48,205 nucleotides of DNA from Streptomyces sp. 35G-GA-8 (GCF_023534745.1 NZ_JAMHJQ010000027.1:354-48558), one strand, 5' to 3'. Positions 17,860 to 26,523 are shown, counted from the first letter of the stretch. Translations and numbers: made by a program. The notes: generated by a model not told the origin, from the letters alone.

Positions 17860-20124
17860 ATGGATTTCGAAGCCCTTCATTCTGCCAACTTCAAGCTGCT
17901 CGACAACGTGGTCGACGACTGGACGAAGATGCTCGGCAAGCTCGCCGACCTGAAGAAAGACGCGAAGGACGGGTTGCACGGCAAGGCCAACAAGGCCAAC
18001 TGGGCCGGGTACAACGCCACGGTCTCCCGCGAATTCATCGGAAAGACCGCCGGGGAGTTCGGCGACGCCCACACCCAGGCCGAGTCCATCCGCAATATCC
18101 TCCGCGACACCCAGGGCGAGTTGAAGACCCAGCAGCGGCTGCTCAAGGAAGCCATCGAGCGCGGTCGGGGCAACCACATGTCCGTCAAGCCGGCGGGCAG
18201 CGGCTTCACCGTCACCCCGAATCCCGACCCGGCACCCGCGAACGGCCAGAAGGACGTCGATGCCCTGCGGGACGAGCTTGAGGGAATCCTCAGAACAGCG
18301 ACGGAGATAGACAGCACGGCGTCCACGTCGCTCAAGGCGCTCGTCGATCTCACCGACTACGGATTCTCGGGTCAGAAGTACGCCGATCGCGATTCCGCCG
18401 CCAAGGCGATCAAGGAAGCGGAGAACCTGGCCCGTATCGCGAAGAAGAATCCGGAGGACCTGACGGTCAAGGAGTTCGACGCGCTCAACGCGGGCCTGAA
18501 GAAGTACTCGGGCGACGAACTCTTCTCCGAGCGTTTCGCCGAGCAACTGGGCCCCAAGGGGACACTGGAGTTCTGGGCGGGCGTCACCGATCCCTACAAG
18601 AACAGGGACGTGTACCAGGCTCGGCGCGAAGAGCTCGACGATCTGCAGAAGAACCTCAGCCTCACACTCGCCACCGCGACTCAGGCGGACACGCCTGAAA
18701 TGAATCGGTGGAAGTGGGAGATGACGGATCTCGGAAGCCAGCCCATAAACAAGAACAGCACCACTCAGGGTTTCCAGGTCATGAGCAACCTGATGCGGTG
18801 GGGCAACTTCGACGACCAGTTCCTCAAGAGCTATGGCACCGAGCTCATGGAGACCGAGAAGGCGGCCACGAGCAACGGCCGCCACGGGGCTGCGGTCTGG
18901 AACCCACAGCTAACGGGTTCGACTCTCAACCGCACCGGCGAGGACTCCGGCTCGGACCCCATGATCGGCTTTCTCAAGGCACTGTCGAACAGCCCCGACG
19001 CCGCGACGGACTTCTTCAACGACCCGTTCCTGTCGAAGGAGGAGGACCACGACTTCAAAACCAATAAGGGTGCAAAGGAATCGCTCTCGAACTTCGACTA
19101 TCTCTTCGAGGAGCGGGACTGGCCGCCGGAGATGGACGAAAACCGCGACAACAGCATCTCAGGCCGCAACAATCTGGCGCTGGCCCTGGAAGCCGCCACG
19201 ACCGGCCACCCGGCGGGCGAGCTGCCGACGGCCGACACCCCGCCGCACAACGCGGAGCAGGCGGATCTCATGGAGAATCTGGTCGCCTCGATCTCGGAGG
19301 ATCCGAACCGCCTCAAGGACCATGGCTACATGTCGGACAGCGTGGGCCAGATAGCTTCCGAGTATCTGCCGGACATCAACCGTGCCACCGCGGACGGTGG
19401 CGAGGACAACGACAGCGTGCCGAAGCTCTTCCCGATCGTCGGCTCGGCGGCGGACATGCAGCACACGGATGTGACGCGCTTCCTGGCGACAGTGGGCCAG
19501 AACCCAGAGGGCTACGCCGCCATCGAGGTCGGTCAGAAGGCGTACATGGCCGGCCTGATGGACTACCACCTCAATCCCGATCTCCCCGCCGACAGCCGCT
19601 ATCCGCACACAACAGAAGAAACGATCAAGGAGATCGCCCGCAGGTCGGGAGAGATCGAGGGAACCCTCGCCATCGGCCGTCAAGAAGCGGTTCTCGGCGA
19701 GGCAAAGGCAGCCGACGACGACTTCGAGCACGCGACGAATCAGAAGAAGAACACGATCTCCGGCCTTGTCGGCCTCGGTGTCGGTGTCGGTACATCGTTC
19801 ATCGCCAGTCCCGTTGTGGGCGCGGCTGTGGGCGGCGCCGCGGGCACGGTGACCGGGGTCGTTCTCGAACAGTTCTTCAAGGACACCGATCCCCATAATC
19901 TTTCGGACGTCGGCCACGACGTGGGGCTGCGCTGGGAGGCCAGCAAGGACGCCCAGACCGACATGAGCAGGGTCGCCGGGGAAGAGGCCGCGAAGGCCCA
20001 CAAGTCTCCTGACGCCGAGCGGATTCAGGAATGGACTCGCATCGGCACCACCGACGGCTTCAACGACGCTTCCACGGCCGCACGCAGGATGGCGGACGAC
20101 CTGGAGACCGAGATTCCCACCTAA
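17860..20124 (+). CDS. Large WXG-headed protein, putative type VII secretion cargo
   Basis: A 754-residue protein, well started (GGGGAGAGACAC before the ATG). The first ~110 residues are helical with a WxG turn, ANWAG at residues 46-50, as in WXG100/LXG heads. The middle (about 130-620) is long, acidic and helical, with recurring segments such as GFLKALSNSPDAATDFFNDP; it may belong to the DUF6571/TPR-region proteins of actinobacteria, which I recall only loosely. Residues about 631-673 are a glycine-zipper-like hydrophobic stretch (SGLVGLGVGVGTSFIASPVV, then GAAVGGAAGTVTGVV). A soluble ~80-residue tail follows. No signal peptide is present, as expected for type VII cargo. Two lipoprotein genes follow on the same strand. 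Toxin activity is a hypothesis, not shown by a known catalytic motif. Confidence 0.8.
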   Translation: MDFEALHSANFKLLDNVVDDWTKMLGKLADLKKDAKDGLHGKANKANWAGYNATVSREFIGKTAGEFGDAHTQAESIRNILRDTQGELKTQQRLLKEAIERGRGNHMSVKPAGSGFTVTPNPDPAPANGQKDVDALRDELEGILRTATEIDSTASTSLKALVDLTDYGFSGQKYADRDSAAKAIKEAENLARIAKKNPEDLTVKEFDALNAGLKKYSGDELFSERFAEQLGPKGTLEFWAGVTDPYKNRDVYQARREELDDLQKNLSLTLATATQADTPEMNRWKWEMTDLGSQPINKNSTTQGFQVMSNLMRWGNFDDQFLKSYGTELMETEKAATSNGRHGAAVWNPQLTGSTLNRTGEDSGSDPMIGFLKALSNSPDAATDFFNDPFLSKEEDHDFKTNKGAKESLSNFDYLFEERDWPPEMDENRDNSISGRNNLALALEAATTGHPAGELPTADTPPHNAEQADLMENLVASISEDPNRLKDHGYMSDSVGQIASEYLPDINRATADGGEDNDSVPKLFPIVGSAADMQHTDVTRFLATVGQNPEGYAAIEVGQKAYMAGLMDYHLNPDLPADSRYPHTTEETIKEIARRSGEIEGTLAIGRQEAVLGEAKAADDDFEHATNQKKNTISGLVGLGVGVGTSFIASPVVGAAVGGAAGTVTGVVLEQFFKDTDPHNLSDVGHDVGLRWEASKDAQTDMSRVAGEEAAKAHKSPDAERIQEWTRIGTTDGFNDASTAARRMADDLETEIPT

Positions 20125-20231
20125 GTCCCGTCCGGTCGATCTCGGCAAGCCTGCGGAGATCGACCGGGCAGTGGCTAGTGGGCACTACTACGGCTGACCG
20201 CCACTCAGACCAAGGGAAGACAAGGGAACGT

Positions 20232-20792
20232 ATGAAAAGCCGTGAGAACCGCCCGCACGCCGCATACCGTCGGCTCACCGTGGGCATGGGGGCTCTCTCG
20301 TTCGTCCTGCTCGTCTCCGCGTGCTCGGAGCCGGCACAGCGGTACGAGACCCCCAAGGCGCTCTGCGGCGTCGACGTGCCGGCGGACGTGCTGGATCCTC
20401 TGCTTCCTGAGGGGGAGAAAGTCTCTGAGCGCTCACAGACGGCCAGTGGCGTCAAGCGCTGCTATGTGTCGGTGGACGACAAGGTCGCACTGTCGACGTC
20501 CGTCGAGTGGTACGAGGCCGGGACCCCGGTGGCGGAGATCGCCTCGAAGACCATCGGTGCGGATCCGAGTGACAAGGTCACTGCCGACAAGCGGTACAGC
20601 TACTCGGGCAAGGGCGGGGCCGGGCTGATGCGGTGCGAGGACTCGTCCACGATCGACAAGGACGTCGACGGTGACCTCTACGCGACAGTACGGGTCGGCG
20701 GCGACCCGGTGGACGCTTCCGCGGTGCTGAAGATGATCGAGTCGTACACGTCCGCCGCTCCTGCGGCGGGCGAATGTGAAGTCGATCTCTGA
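20232..20792 (+). CDS. Putative lipoprotein 1
   Basis: A 186-residue protein with a signal peptide and lipobox LVSAC (Cys near residue 33), so it should be anchored on the outside of the membrane. The mature part has cysteines in LCGVD, KRCYV, MRCED and GECEVDL, which could form two disulfides. The ATG at 20232 follows AAGGGAACGT; the reading frame is open further upstream but that part lies inside the previous gene's end. It comes 107 bp after the large WXG-headed gene on the same strand. No domain is recognised. Its position makes it a candidate immunity or accessory factor. Confidence 0.85.
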   Translation: MKSRENRPHAAYRRLTVGMGALSFVLLVSACSEPAQRYETPKALCGVDVPADVLDPLLPEGEKVSERSQTASGVKRCYVSVDDKVALSTSVEWYEAGTPVAEIASKTIGADPSDKVTADKRYSYSGKGGAGLMRCEDSSTIDKDVDGDLYATVRVGGDPVDASAVLKMIESYTSAAPAAGECEVDL

Positions 20793-21129
20793 GGGAAAGG
20801 ACCAGTTGCGGGCCCTGCCGCACCTTGAAGTCCCGGATCTGGCGTACCGCATCTGAGGCAAGCTGACCACTTTCGGGTCAGAGATGAGCTGCCCGCTCTC
20901 CTGCGCCTCGCGGATCCGGACACGGCCCGGCGTACGGACGGCCGTTCTGGCGAACTGCCAGTCCAGCGCATGCCATTGGGCGCGGGGAAAAGCAACCTGC
21001 GCAATCGGCGCGCCCTTGGCATCCGCGGCGTCCGTCCTCATGCGCGGCTCGGCTGATTGCCGACCGGGCTTTCCCCCGCGTCTCGAACCCCTGGATCCAC
21101 TCCATTCGCATCAAAAAGAAGGCACCCCT
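20793..21129. other. 337-bp region without a recognisable gene
   Basis: Between the two lipoprotein genes I see no open frame with a start, ribosome-binding site and convincing composition. A minus-strand frame from 21041 downward has G+C-rich third positions over about 75 codons but then runs into the lipoprotein 1 gene, so it could be a remnant of something lost. The last bases (AGAAGG) are the ribosome-binding site of lipoprotein 2. Confidence 0.4.
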
Positions 21130-21768
21130 ATGTCAAAACTGACCGAAAGTCGAGGCAGGCGCGTCGCGACCGCTTGTGTTGCCGTGGTCCTCCTCGCCGG
21201 CTGCGGCGGGAACTCGGAATCGGAGGCGGGAGGGAGCGACGGCAAGCCCCTCAACGCGCAGGAGACACAGGCGATACTGCCGGACGCGAAGGCCATGCCC
21301 GGGTGGCGAGTTTCGGTTGCTCCTGCGGCGTATCCCCTTAAGGAAGCCCTGTCAAAGGGCGCGACGCGATGCTACGGAGAGGAGGGAAGCTCCTGCGACA
21401 ACGTCCAAATCACCGGTTCCTCATCCTTTCTGGCCGACGGGAAGCCCGTTGTGTCGTTCCTTGCCTACGCGTATAAGGACACGGCGTCCGCTGAGTCTGC
21501 CTATGAATCGGTGTGGGAGGTGTGGAAAGAGAGGGCGCCCGAGGGGAGGAAGCTGAACCTCGGTGCGATCGGCGAACGCCGCGATGGCGTGCAGGGACTG
21601 AACGCGGCCATGGACGAAGGGTCGAAGGGGATGATCGCTCAAGTGCGCGTCGGTACCGTCATTCTGCTGGTCACGGGAGAAGCCGCTCCCAAGATCGACA
21701 TGGCTGACACCTTGATCACGAAGTTCGCCACCACCTTCTCGGAACGCGCGCAGGAGGCGCAGAAGTAG
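21130..21768 (+). CDS. Putative lipoprotein 2
   Basis: A 212-residue protein with a short signal peptide and lipobox LLAGC (Cys near residue 24), followed by a Gly/Ser/Glu linker (GGNSESEAGGSDGKPL) and a mature domain with a cysteine pair (RCYGEEGSSC). The ATG follows AGAAGG. The C-terminal third (LNLGAIGERRDGVQGLNAAM through RAQEAQK) is repeated, with divergence, in the same frame just after the stop codon (21781-21999). Wobble bases are less G+C-biased than in the housekeeping genes. Function unknown; see the effector/immunity idea in the findings. Confidence 0.85.
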   Translation: MSKLTESRGRRVATACVAVVLLAGCGGNSESEAGGSDGKPLNAQETQAILPDAKAMPGWRVSVAPAAYPLKEALSKGATRCYGEEGSSCDNVQITGSSSFLADGKPVVSFLAYAYKDTASAESAYESVWEVWKERAPEGRKLNLGAIGERRDGVQGLNAAMDEGSKGMIAQVRVGTVILLVTGEAAPKIDMADTLITKFATTFSERAQEAQK

Positions 21769-21780
21769 GGCCAGAAGTAG

Positions 21781-21999
21781 GGCGGCGAAGCCGGTGTCGA
21801 CCTCGGCAGCCTCGGCGCGGGGCGCGACGCCAAGCAGGGCGTCAGCGGCTACCAGGGGGACAGACGCGCGATCGCACAGGCGAGAGTCGGCACGGTGGTG
21901 CTGTGGGCGAGTCTCGACGCCTCCCGGGAGACCGGCATCGACGCCGGGCTCGTCAAGGACCTCACGTCCGTGTTCGCCGTACGCGCGCAGGAAGCGCAG
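21781..21999 (+). pseudogene. C-terminal remnant of a second copy of lipoprotein 2
   Basis: In the same frame as lipoprotein 2, after two stop codons (21766 and 21778), the DNA reads VDLGSLGAGRDAKQGVSGYQ, then IAQARVGTVVLWASLD and finally VFAVRAQEAQD. This aligns along its length with the end of lipoprotein 2 (LNLGAIGERRDGVQGLNAAM, IAQVRVGTVILLVTGE, TFSERAQEAQ). There is no start codon, signal peptide or N-terminal half. The frame stays open to 22110, but the part after 21999 has no counterpart and enters the terminator. It is best explained as a tandem paralogue that lost its 5' part by deletion or recombination. Confidence 0.75.
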
Positions 22000-22063
22000 G
22001 ACGGCGAAACGCCGGCGGGTCAAGCTCGGCGCGTGAACTTCAGCGTGGGACCGCTGTACACAT

Positions 22064-22108
22064 ACAGGCCGGGGTGGGCACCTCCCGTGCGTGCCCACCC
22101 CGGCCTGT
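22064..22108. terminator. Strong bidirectional terminator
   Basis: A perfect 17-bp inverted repeat, ACAGGCCGGGGTGGGCA (22064-22080) with its complement at 22092-22108 and an 11-base loop. It lies between the plus-strand lipoprotein module and the minus-strand WXG100 gene that ends at 22150, so it can stop both transcripts. Confidence 0.9.
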
Positions 22109-22149
22109 GATGACTGCGGGTTACCGGCGACTGTCTACCGGCTGCCTGG

Positions 22150-22449
22150 CTACTGGAAGTTCGCGGCGGACCGCTTGTCACCGCTCTGGTAGGCGGGGGC
22201 TGCCTCGCGGACCGCGGCCGAGATCTTCAAGAGGCTGGTGTGGATCTCGGTGGCCCTACGGTCCCAGTCGGCCTGGGCGACGTTGTACGCCTCCCGAGCC
22301 TCGCCTTCCCAGAGCTCGGACACCGACTTGATCTTCGCCTGAATGGCCTTGAGGCTCTGGTCGAGCTTGTCCGCCTGCTTCTTGATGTCGCCGGCGGCGG
22401 CCTCAAGTGAAGCGTAAGTGACGATCATCGTGCCGTCGTCATATGCCAT
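22150..22449 (-). CDS. WXG100 (ESAT-6/CFP-10-like) protein with YxxxD signal
   Basis: A 99-residue helix-turn-helix protein with WEG at residues 47-49, the defining turn of the family. Shortly after the second helix it carries AYQSGD, which fits the general type VII export motif YxxxD/E; in mycobacteria that motif sits on the CFP-10-like partner. The ATG at 22449 is chosen because GGAGG lies 7 bases upstream. It is the last gene of the minus-strand operon, 64 bp after the other WXG100 gene, and the two products should form a heterodimer exported by EccC/EccD. I leave the EsxA/EsxB letter open. Confidence 0.93.
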   Translation of the reverse strand: MAYDDGTMIVTYASLEAAAGDIKKQADKLDQSLKAIQAKIKSVSELWEGEAREAYNVAQADWDRRATEIHTSLLKISAAVREAAPAYQSGDKRSAANFQ

Positions 22450-22513
22450 GGTGTCCTCCAACTACTGCCTGGGTGTGGTGCGATGGCCGAATTCGCGGAA
22501 CGGCCATCAGGAA

Positions 22514-22873
22514 TCAGAACTTGCTGAGGTTCGAGGTCCGGGCCTCGGCGCCGGCGTCACCCGAGTAGCCCTCGACCACGTCGATGCCCTTCAGGGCCGC
22601 CTCGACCTCGTCTTCGGTGTTGCCGGAGATCGTACGAGCCGCCTCGATCGCTTCCTGGAACTTGAGCAGCAGCTTGCCGATGCCCACCATGTTGTTGTTG
22701 ATCTGCGTCTGCTTGGCGTTGAACGCGCCGGCGCCGATACCGCGCCAGGCGCCTTCCAGGCTGTCGATCGTCGCCTGCAGCGCGTGCAGCTGGCCCTTGA
22801 CGTCGTCAAAGCTGTTGGTGAGCTCGCCTTGCAGCGACTTGAGGGCAACGCCATTGACCTTCTGGACTGCCAT
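22514..22873 (-). CDS. WXG100 (ESAT-6-like) protein
   Basis: A 119-residue protein with WRG at residues 43-45 in the turn and heptad-like helices on both sides. It is a little longer than the usual ~100 residues because of a C-terminal tail (DVVEGYSGDAGAEARTSNLS). No strict YxxxD/E is seen, so the export signal is probably supplied by its partner at 22150. GAAAGGAAG precedes the ATG. It follows the mycosin gene by 114 bp on the same strand. Confidence 0.92.
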   Translation of the reverse strand: MAVQKVNGVALKSLQGELTNSFDDVKGQLHALQATIDSLEGAWRGIGAGAFNAKQTQINNNMVGIGKLLLKFQEAIEAARTISGNTEDEVEAALKGIDVVEGYSGDAGAEARTSNLSKF

Positions 22874-22987
22874 TGGTCTTCCTTTCTCGAAGATCCCGGT
22901 GGGTGTGTGTCTCCCCGGGCCGTGCGTGGGCCTTGACGGCGGGTGGATGCCCGGGCGGTGTGAAGTACGTGCGGGTGGGTCGTACGG

Positions 22988-24301
22988 TCAGGCGGTGCGG
23001 CGCTTGCGGAGGAAGAAGAAGGCTCCGCCCGCGAGGACCACGACAACCGCGGCGCCACCGAGGATCAGGCCCAACTGGCTGTCGTCCTCTGTGCTCTTGC
23101 TCGCGCCCGCGGCGACAGCCTTGTCACCGTCGGCGCCAGCCTCCGCAGCCCCCGAAGCCCCGTCGCCCGACTCCGAGGCCGAACCGGAAGGCGCGGAGGA
23201 GGCGGAGGACTCGGACGCGCCGGGCGCGCCGGGAGAGCCGGGCGTCCGCTCGTTGGTCAGGGGGTTGAGGTTCGGGTCACCGGGCTTGCCCACACCACGG
23301 TTGATGTGCGCGCCAGGACGCACGATGCCGTGACCGATGTAGTCACTGACCGAGCCCGGCTTGGCGTCCTCGCTCCGGCCTGCGGATTCAAGCATGACGC
23401 GGAGGACCTGGTTCGCTGTCCATTCGGGATTGGCGGACCAGATCAGGGCGGCGGAGGCAGAGGCGATCGCGGTGGCCGCGCTGGTCCCTCCATTTCCGTC
23501 GCAGTAGCTCTTGAACTTCTCATCGCACCAGTGTGGGATGTCGTTGCCGGGCGCGGCGATATCGACGAAATCACCGTGCTGGGAGTAGTCGGCTACCTGT
23601 CCCTCTGAATCGGTTGCGGCAACTCCGATTACTTGTCTGTAGCTGGCGGGATACTGCTTCTTGTTGCCTTCCTTGGCCTTGTTCCCAACAGCCGCGAAAA
23701 ACAGCTTTCCTTTGCTTTCCGCGTACTCCACCGCCTCTTTCTCCTCAGGGCTGACGAAGTCACTGCCGAGCGACATACTGATGATCTGAGCATCACTGTC
23801 TGCCGCTGCCCGGATCGCGTCCTCGGAATCCTGAGCATTCACCGGCTTGGTGTTCTGAAGCTCGGTGTCCGTAATCCGCATCGGGATGATCTTTGCACCA
23901 GGCGCCAATCCGCGCAATCCACCACCATTCCCGGTGCCTGCGATCAGTTCGGCCATGGTCGTCCCGTGACCGTCATAGTCGTCCGTGGCTTCGCCATCGG
24001 TTCCCGTGGCATCGAATCCCTTGAGTACCTGCCCCTTCAGCGAAGGCGTGGACGGGTTGACGCCGGTGTCGATAACGGCGACTTTGATGCCTTCACCGGT
24101 GGCGGACTTCCAGATCTCCTCAGCGTCCATGGCATTCAGGTACCACTGCTTCGCCTGCACGCCGTCCGCGGCAATGGCGGCCGGAGCCATGCCGACGACG
24201 CCCAAGGTGCATGCGCCGACTACAGCCATCGCGCAGAGCAACCCACGCCGCATCACATGAGGCGCTCCGCGTTTCCGGGCCTGGCTCATTCCTGCCGTCA
24301 T
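22988..24301 (-). CDS. mycP: Type VII secretion-associated serine protease, mycosin 1
   Basis: Mycosins are subtilisin-type proteases anchored outside the membrane and needed for complex stability. The 437-residue protein has a signal peptide ending near APAAIAA, catalytic Asp78 (AVIDTG), His112 (DGHGT) and Ser274 (GGTSAATA), and oxyanion Asn207 (AAVGN). The protease domain is followed by a Ser/Ala/Gly-rich linker, a C-terminal transmembrane helix (LGLILGGAAVVVVLAGGAFF) and a basic tail. The ATG at 24301 is preferred; upstream codons to 24382 lack signal-peptide character. The gene lies 25 bp after the WXG/PPE-like gene. It is clearly distinct from the second mycosin at 26751. Confidence 0.93.
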   Translation of the reverse strand: MTAGMSQARKRGAPHVMRRGLLCAMAVVGACTLGVVGMAPAAIAADGVQAKQWYLNAMDAEEIWKSATGEGIKVAVIDTGVNPSTPSLKGQVLKGFDATGTDGEATDDYDGHGTTMAELIAGTGNGGGLRGLAPGAKIIPMRITDTELQNTKPVNAQDSEDAIRAAADSDAQIISMSLGSDFVSPEEKEAVEYAESKGKLFFAAVGNKAKEGNKKQYPASYRQVIGVAATDSEGQVADYSQHGDFVDIAAPGNDIPHWCDEKFKSYCDGNGGTSAATAIASASAALIWSANPEWTANQVLRVMLESAGRSEDAKPGSVSDYIGHGIVRPGAHINRGVGKPGDPNLNPLTNERTPGSPGAPGASESSASSAPSGSASESGDGASGAAEAGADGDKAVAAGASKSTEDDSQLGLILGGAAVVVVLAGGAFFFLRKRRTA

Positions 24302-24326
24302 CCTGACTTCCGCACCTTCCCTGTGC

Positions 24327-26036
24327 TTATTCGATGACCGGCGGCACGGCACCACGCCGTCGAGCCGCCCACGTCTCTTCATCTTCTGTCAGATAGTCAG
24401 GACGCTCTGATCCAGTGCGTTCCTGCTCCTCGTCCCTGGCCTGATTCCGGCCCGGGCCACGGACAAGTCCGGAGCCACCCTGGGTGAAACCGCCTGCGCC
24501 TGCGCGTGAGCCAGCAGCACCTCCGCGCGGGGTACCCACGACGCCGTTGGAACTGGCGGTGCCTCGGCCTCCCGGCCGGGGCGCCCCATTCGCATTCGCG
24601 CCGATGACCCCTGGCTGGCCGACTCGCCCGGCGGGAGGGCGTCCTGCCGACGCCCCACCGCCACCGATGACGGTTCCACGCGGAACCCGTGAGCCCGAGG
24701 AACCCGAGGTGGAGCGTTGCTGAGGCGTACCGCCCACGATGCCGCTCGTACGGCCTGCCCGTGGGCCGGTCCCTCCACCCGTGCCCGCTCGTCCCGCAGC
24801 GGGCTGGCCGGGCGTGCCCGGTCTACCGGCAGTGGTCTGGCCAGGCCCACCGGAGCGCCCGGCCGGGGGACCGCCGCCCGTCACTCCAGGACGCCCGGTC
24901 GTCGGTGCGGAACGTCCGGCAGACGAAGAGCGATCTCCAGCGGCGCCTGGCTGTCCCAACCTCCCTACAGGTGGCCCACCTGCTCTGGACGTTCCGGTCG
25001 GGCCCGGCACTCGCGACGTACCGCTCCGTGAGGTGTTGACCAATCCGGGACCCACCGGGGGGACGGGACCACCGCTGGGGCTTGGCGTCCCAGTGGGAGG
25101 GGTAACAGGCGTGGCGCTGGGGCCCGCGGTGGGGGCCGGAGGCGCCTTGACGCTGTCGATCTGCATGGATGTGTTCGGTTCCAGAACGGGCGTCACGGTG
25201 CCGAGGGCCTGCGTCCGGGATGGACTGTCACCGATGTCCGTGCGCCCCGTCGCCGACTGTGGTGCGACGATGCCCGAAGACCCGGCATCCGTCGCATTGC
25301 CGTTCGAACTCTCCTCAGCGACATAGGTGTCACGCGCGCGCGGCACATTCGCCTTCAGCATCCCAGGAAACTTCGGTGGTTCCTGCGACGCCAGTGACTC
25401 CTCGGAGACCGCGTAGAACGAGGCCAGGCGGTTCATCTGGTTGATGGCCTCCTGGCGGTCCTTCTCCACCTGCAAGGCCTTGGCGTACTCCGGGTTGTCG
25501 TCCGTGCGCTCCGGCAGAGAGAAGTCCTCGGCCTTCTTCGGGAACGGCCGTTCGTCGCGCGGGGGCGTGGAGTTGCGCACCGAGGCCAGGCCAGTGCTCG
25601 CGACCTTCATTTGTGTACCGGCCGCGTTGGCGAACGTAGCGAGGGCCGAGGCGTGGTTGGCGAGCTCTCCCCCGAATCGACGGAACTCGTTGCCAGACTC
25701 GCCTTTCCAGTCGACCGACTCAACGTATCCGCGCAGTTCTTCTGCTGCCTTGTTGAGGGCGGCCTTGGCTTTCACCAGAGCGTCGCCCGCGTCTTCCAGA
25801 TCGTCCGGGTTCGACGACTTGACCAGGTCGATCATCGCGTTGAGTTGGGCGCCCTCGAAGCTCGTCTTCCCGAAGAACCCGCCAGGGCCGCTGCCCCCGA
25901 ACCCGATTCCGAAGCCCTCCATCATCGCCGCGACGCGCTCGAAGGCGTCGGTCGCGGTGAACTGGCCCTGGATCAGAGCCGAGTCCTGCGCCTGCTGCTG
26001 CTCGGGGGTCAGTTCTGGCTGCTTCTCGCCACTCAT
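24327..26036 (-). CDS. WXG/PPE-like protein with Gly/Pro-rich region and C-terminal EDEETW motif
   Basis: A 569-residue protein in three parts. Residues about 20-190 are helical with a WKG turn (VDWKGESGNEFRRF, W110). Residues about 300-530 are very rich in Gly, Pro, Thr, Arg and Ser, with repeated GRPG/AGR units. The last ~25 residues are a compact motif RPDYLTEDEETWAARRRGAV followed by PPVIE. I recall this ending from other actinobacterial WXG/PPE-like proteins, but cannot search for it. The ATG at 26036 lies 7 bp after the previous stop. It is flanked by secretion genes and has no signal peptide, so type VII export or a role in the complex is likely. Confidence 0.85.
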   Translation of the reverse strand: MSGEKQPELTPEQQQAQDSALIQGQFTATDAFERVAAMMEGFGIGFGGSGPGGFFGKTSFEGAQLNAMIDLVKSSNPDDLEDAGDALVKAKAALNKAAEELRGYVESVDWKGESGNEFRRFGGELANHASALATFANAAGTQMKVASTGLASVRNSTPPRDERPFPKKAEDFSLPERTDDNPEYAKALQVEKDRQEAINQMNRLASFYAVSEESLASQEPPKFPGMLKANVPRARDTYVAEESSNGNATDAGSSGIVAPQSATGRTDIGDSPSRTQALGTVTPVLEPNTSMQIDSVKAPPAPTAGPSATPVTPPTGTPSPSGGPVPPVGPGLVNTSRSGTSRVPGPTGTSRAGGPPVGRLGQPGAAGDRSSSAGRSAPTTGRPGVTGGGPPAGRSGGPGQTTAGRPGTPGQPAAGRAGTGGGTGPRAGRTSGIVGGTPQQRSTSGSSGSRVPRGTVIGGGGASAGRPPAGRVGQPGVIGANANGAPRPGGRGTASSNGVVGTPRGGAAGSRAGAGGFTQGGSGLVRGPGRNQARDEEQERTGSERPDYLTEDEETWAARRRGAVPPVIE

Positions 26037-26043
26037 CAGTTCA

Positions 26044-26523
26044 TCACCCCAGGTCCTTCGTACCGGTCTTGTCCTTGTCACGCGGCTGCCCAGGCTCGCT
26101 GCTCCCGTCACGGCGAGCCAGGTCCTGCTTCTCCTGCTCCTCGTCGATACGAGTGCGGATCGTGTGGAAGCGCTGTCGCAGCTCGTCCTCCACGTTGTTG
26201 AAGCCGACCTCCGCCGCGTGCACCCCGATGCTCAGCATCTCGATCTGATCGCCGAGAGACTTGGAGAGCTTGACGATCTCCGCATGGACACGGTTGTACT
26301 GAGTGAAGAACCCGTCCGCCTCCGCGAACGGCAGGTTGGCACCGCTGAAGGAACTCCTCGAAAGCCGGTGCGCGGACACGCTCTTGTTGCCGGCCGCTCC
26401 GTTCTCAAGCTCCGTCAGCAGCGCGTTCACACGCGTCTGGAAGCGCTTGAGCGCTCCGACGCCCTTCTCCAGGTCGCTTCTCGCGCCGGTTCCGCCCCCG
26501 CCACCACTACCTGCATCGAGCAC
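26044..26523 (-). CDS. Helical ESX-locus protein, function unknown
   Basis: A 159-residue protein using the GTG at 26523, which has GGGGAGG 9 bases upstream. An ATG at 26604 in the same frame would add 27 residues but lacks a good site. The protein opens with a glycine run (DAGSGGGGGTG) and then has long amphipathic helices (LEKGVGALKRFQTRVNALLT, YNRVHAEIVKLSKSLGDQIE, GFNNVEDELRQRFHTIRTRI). The end is highly charged. No WxG is present. It resembles small Esp-type chaperone or partner proteins in length and fold, and sits 7 bp before the WXG/PPE-like gene, so the two may bind each other. Confidence 0.75.
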   Translation of the reverse strand: MLDAGSGGGGGTGARSDLEKGVGALKRFQTRVNALLTELENGAAGNKSVSAHRLSRSSFSGANLPFAEADGFFTQYNRVHAEIVKLSKSLGDQIEMLSIGVHAAEVGFNNVEDELRQRFHTIRTRIDEEQEKQDLARRDGSSEPGQPRDKDKTGTKDLG

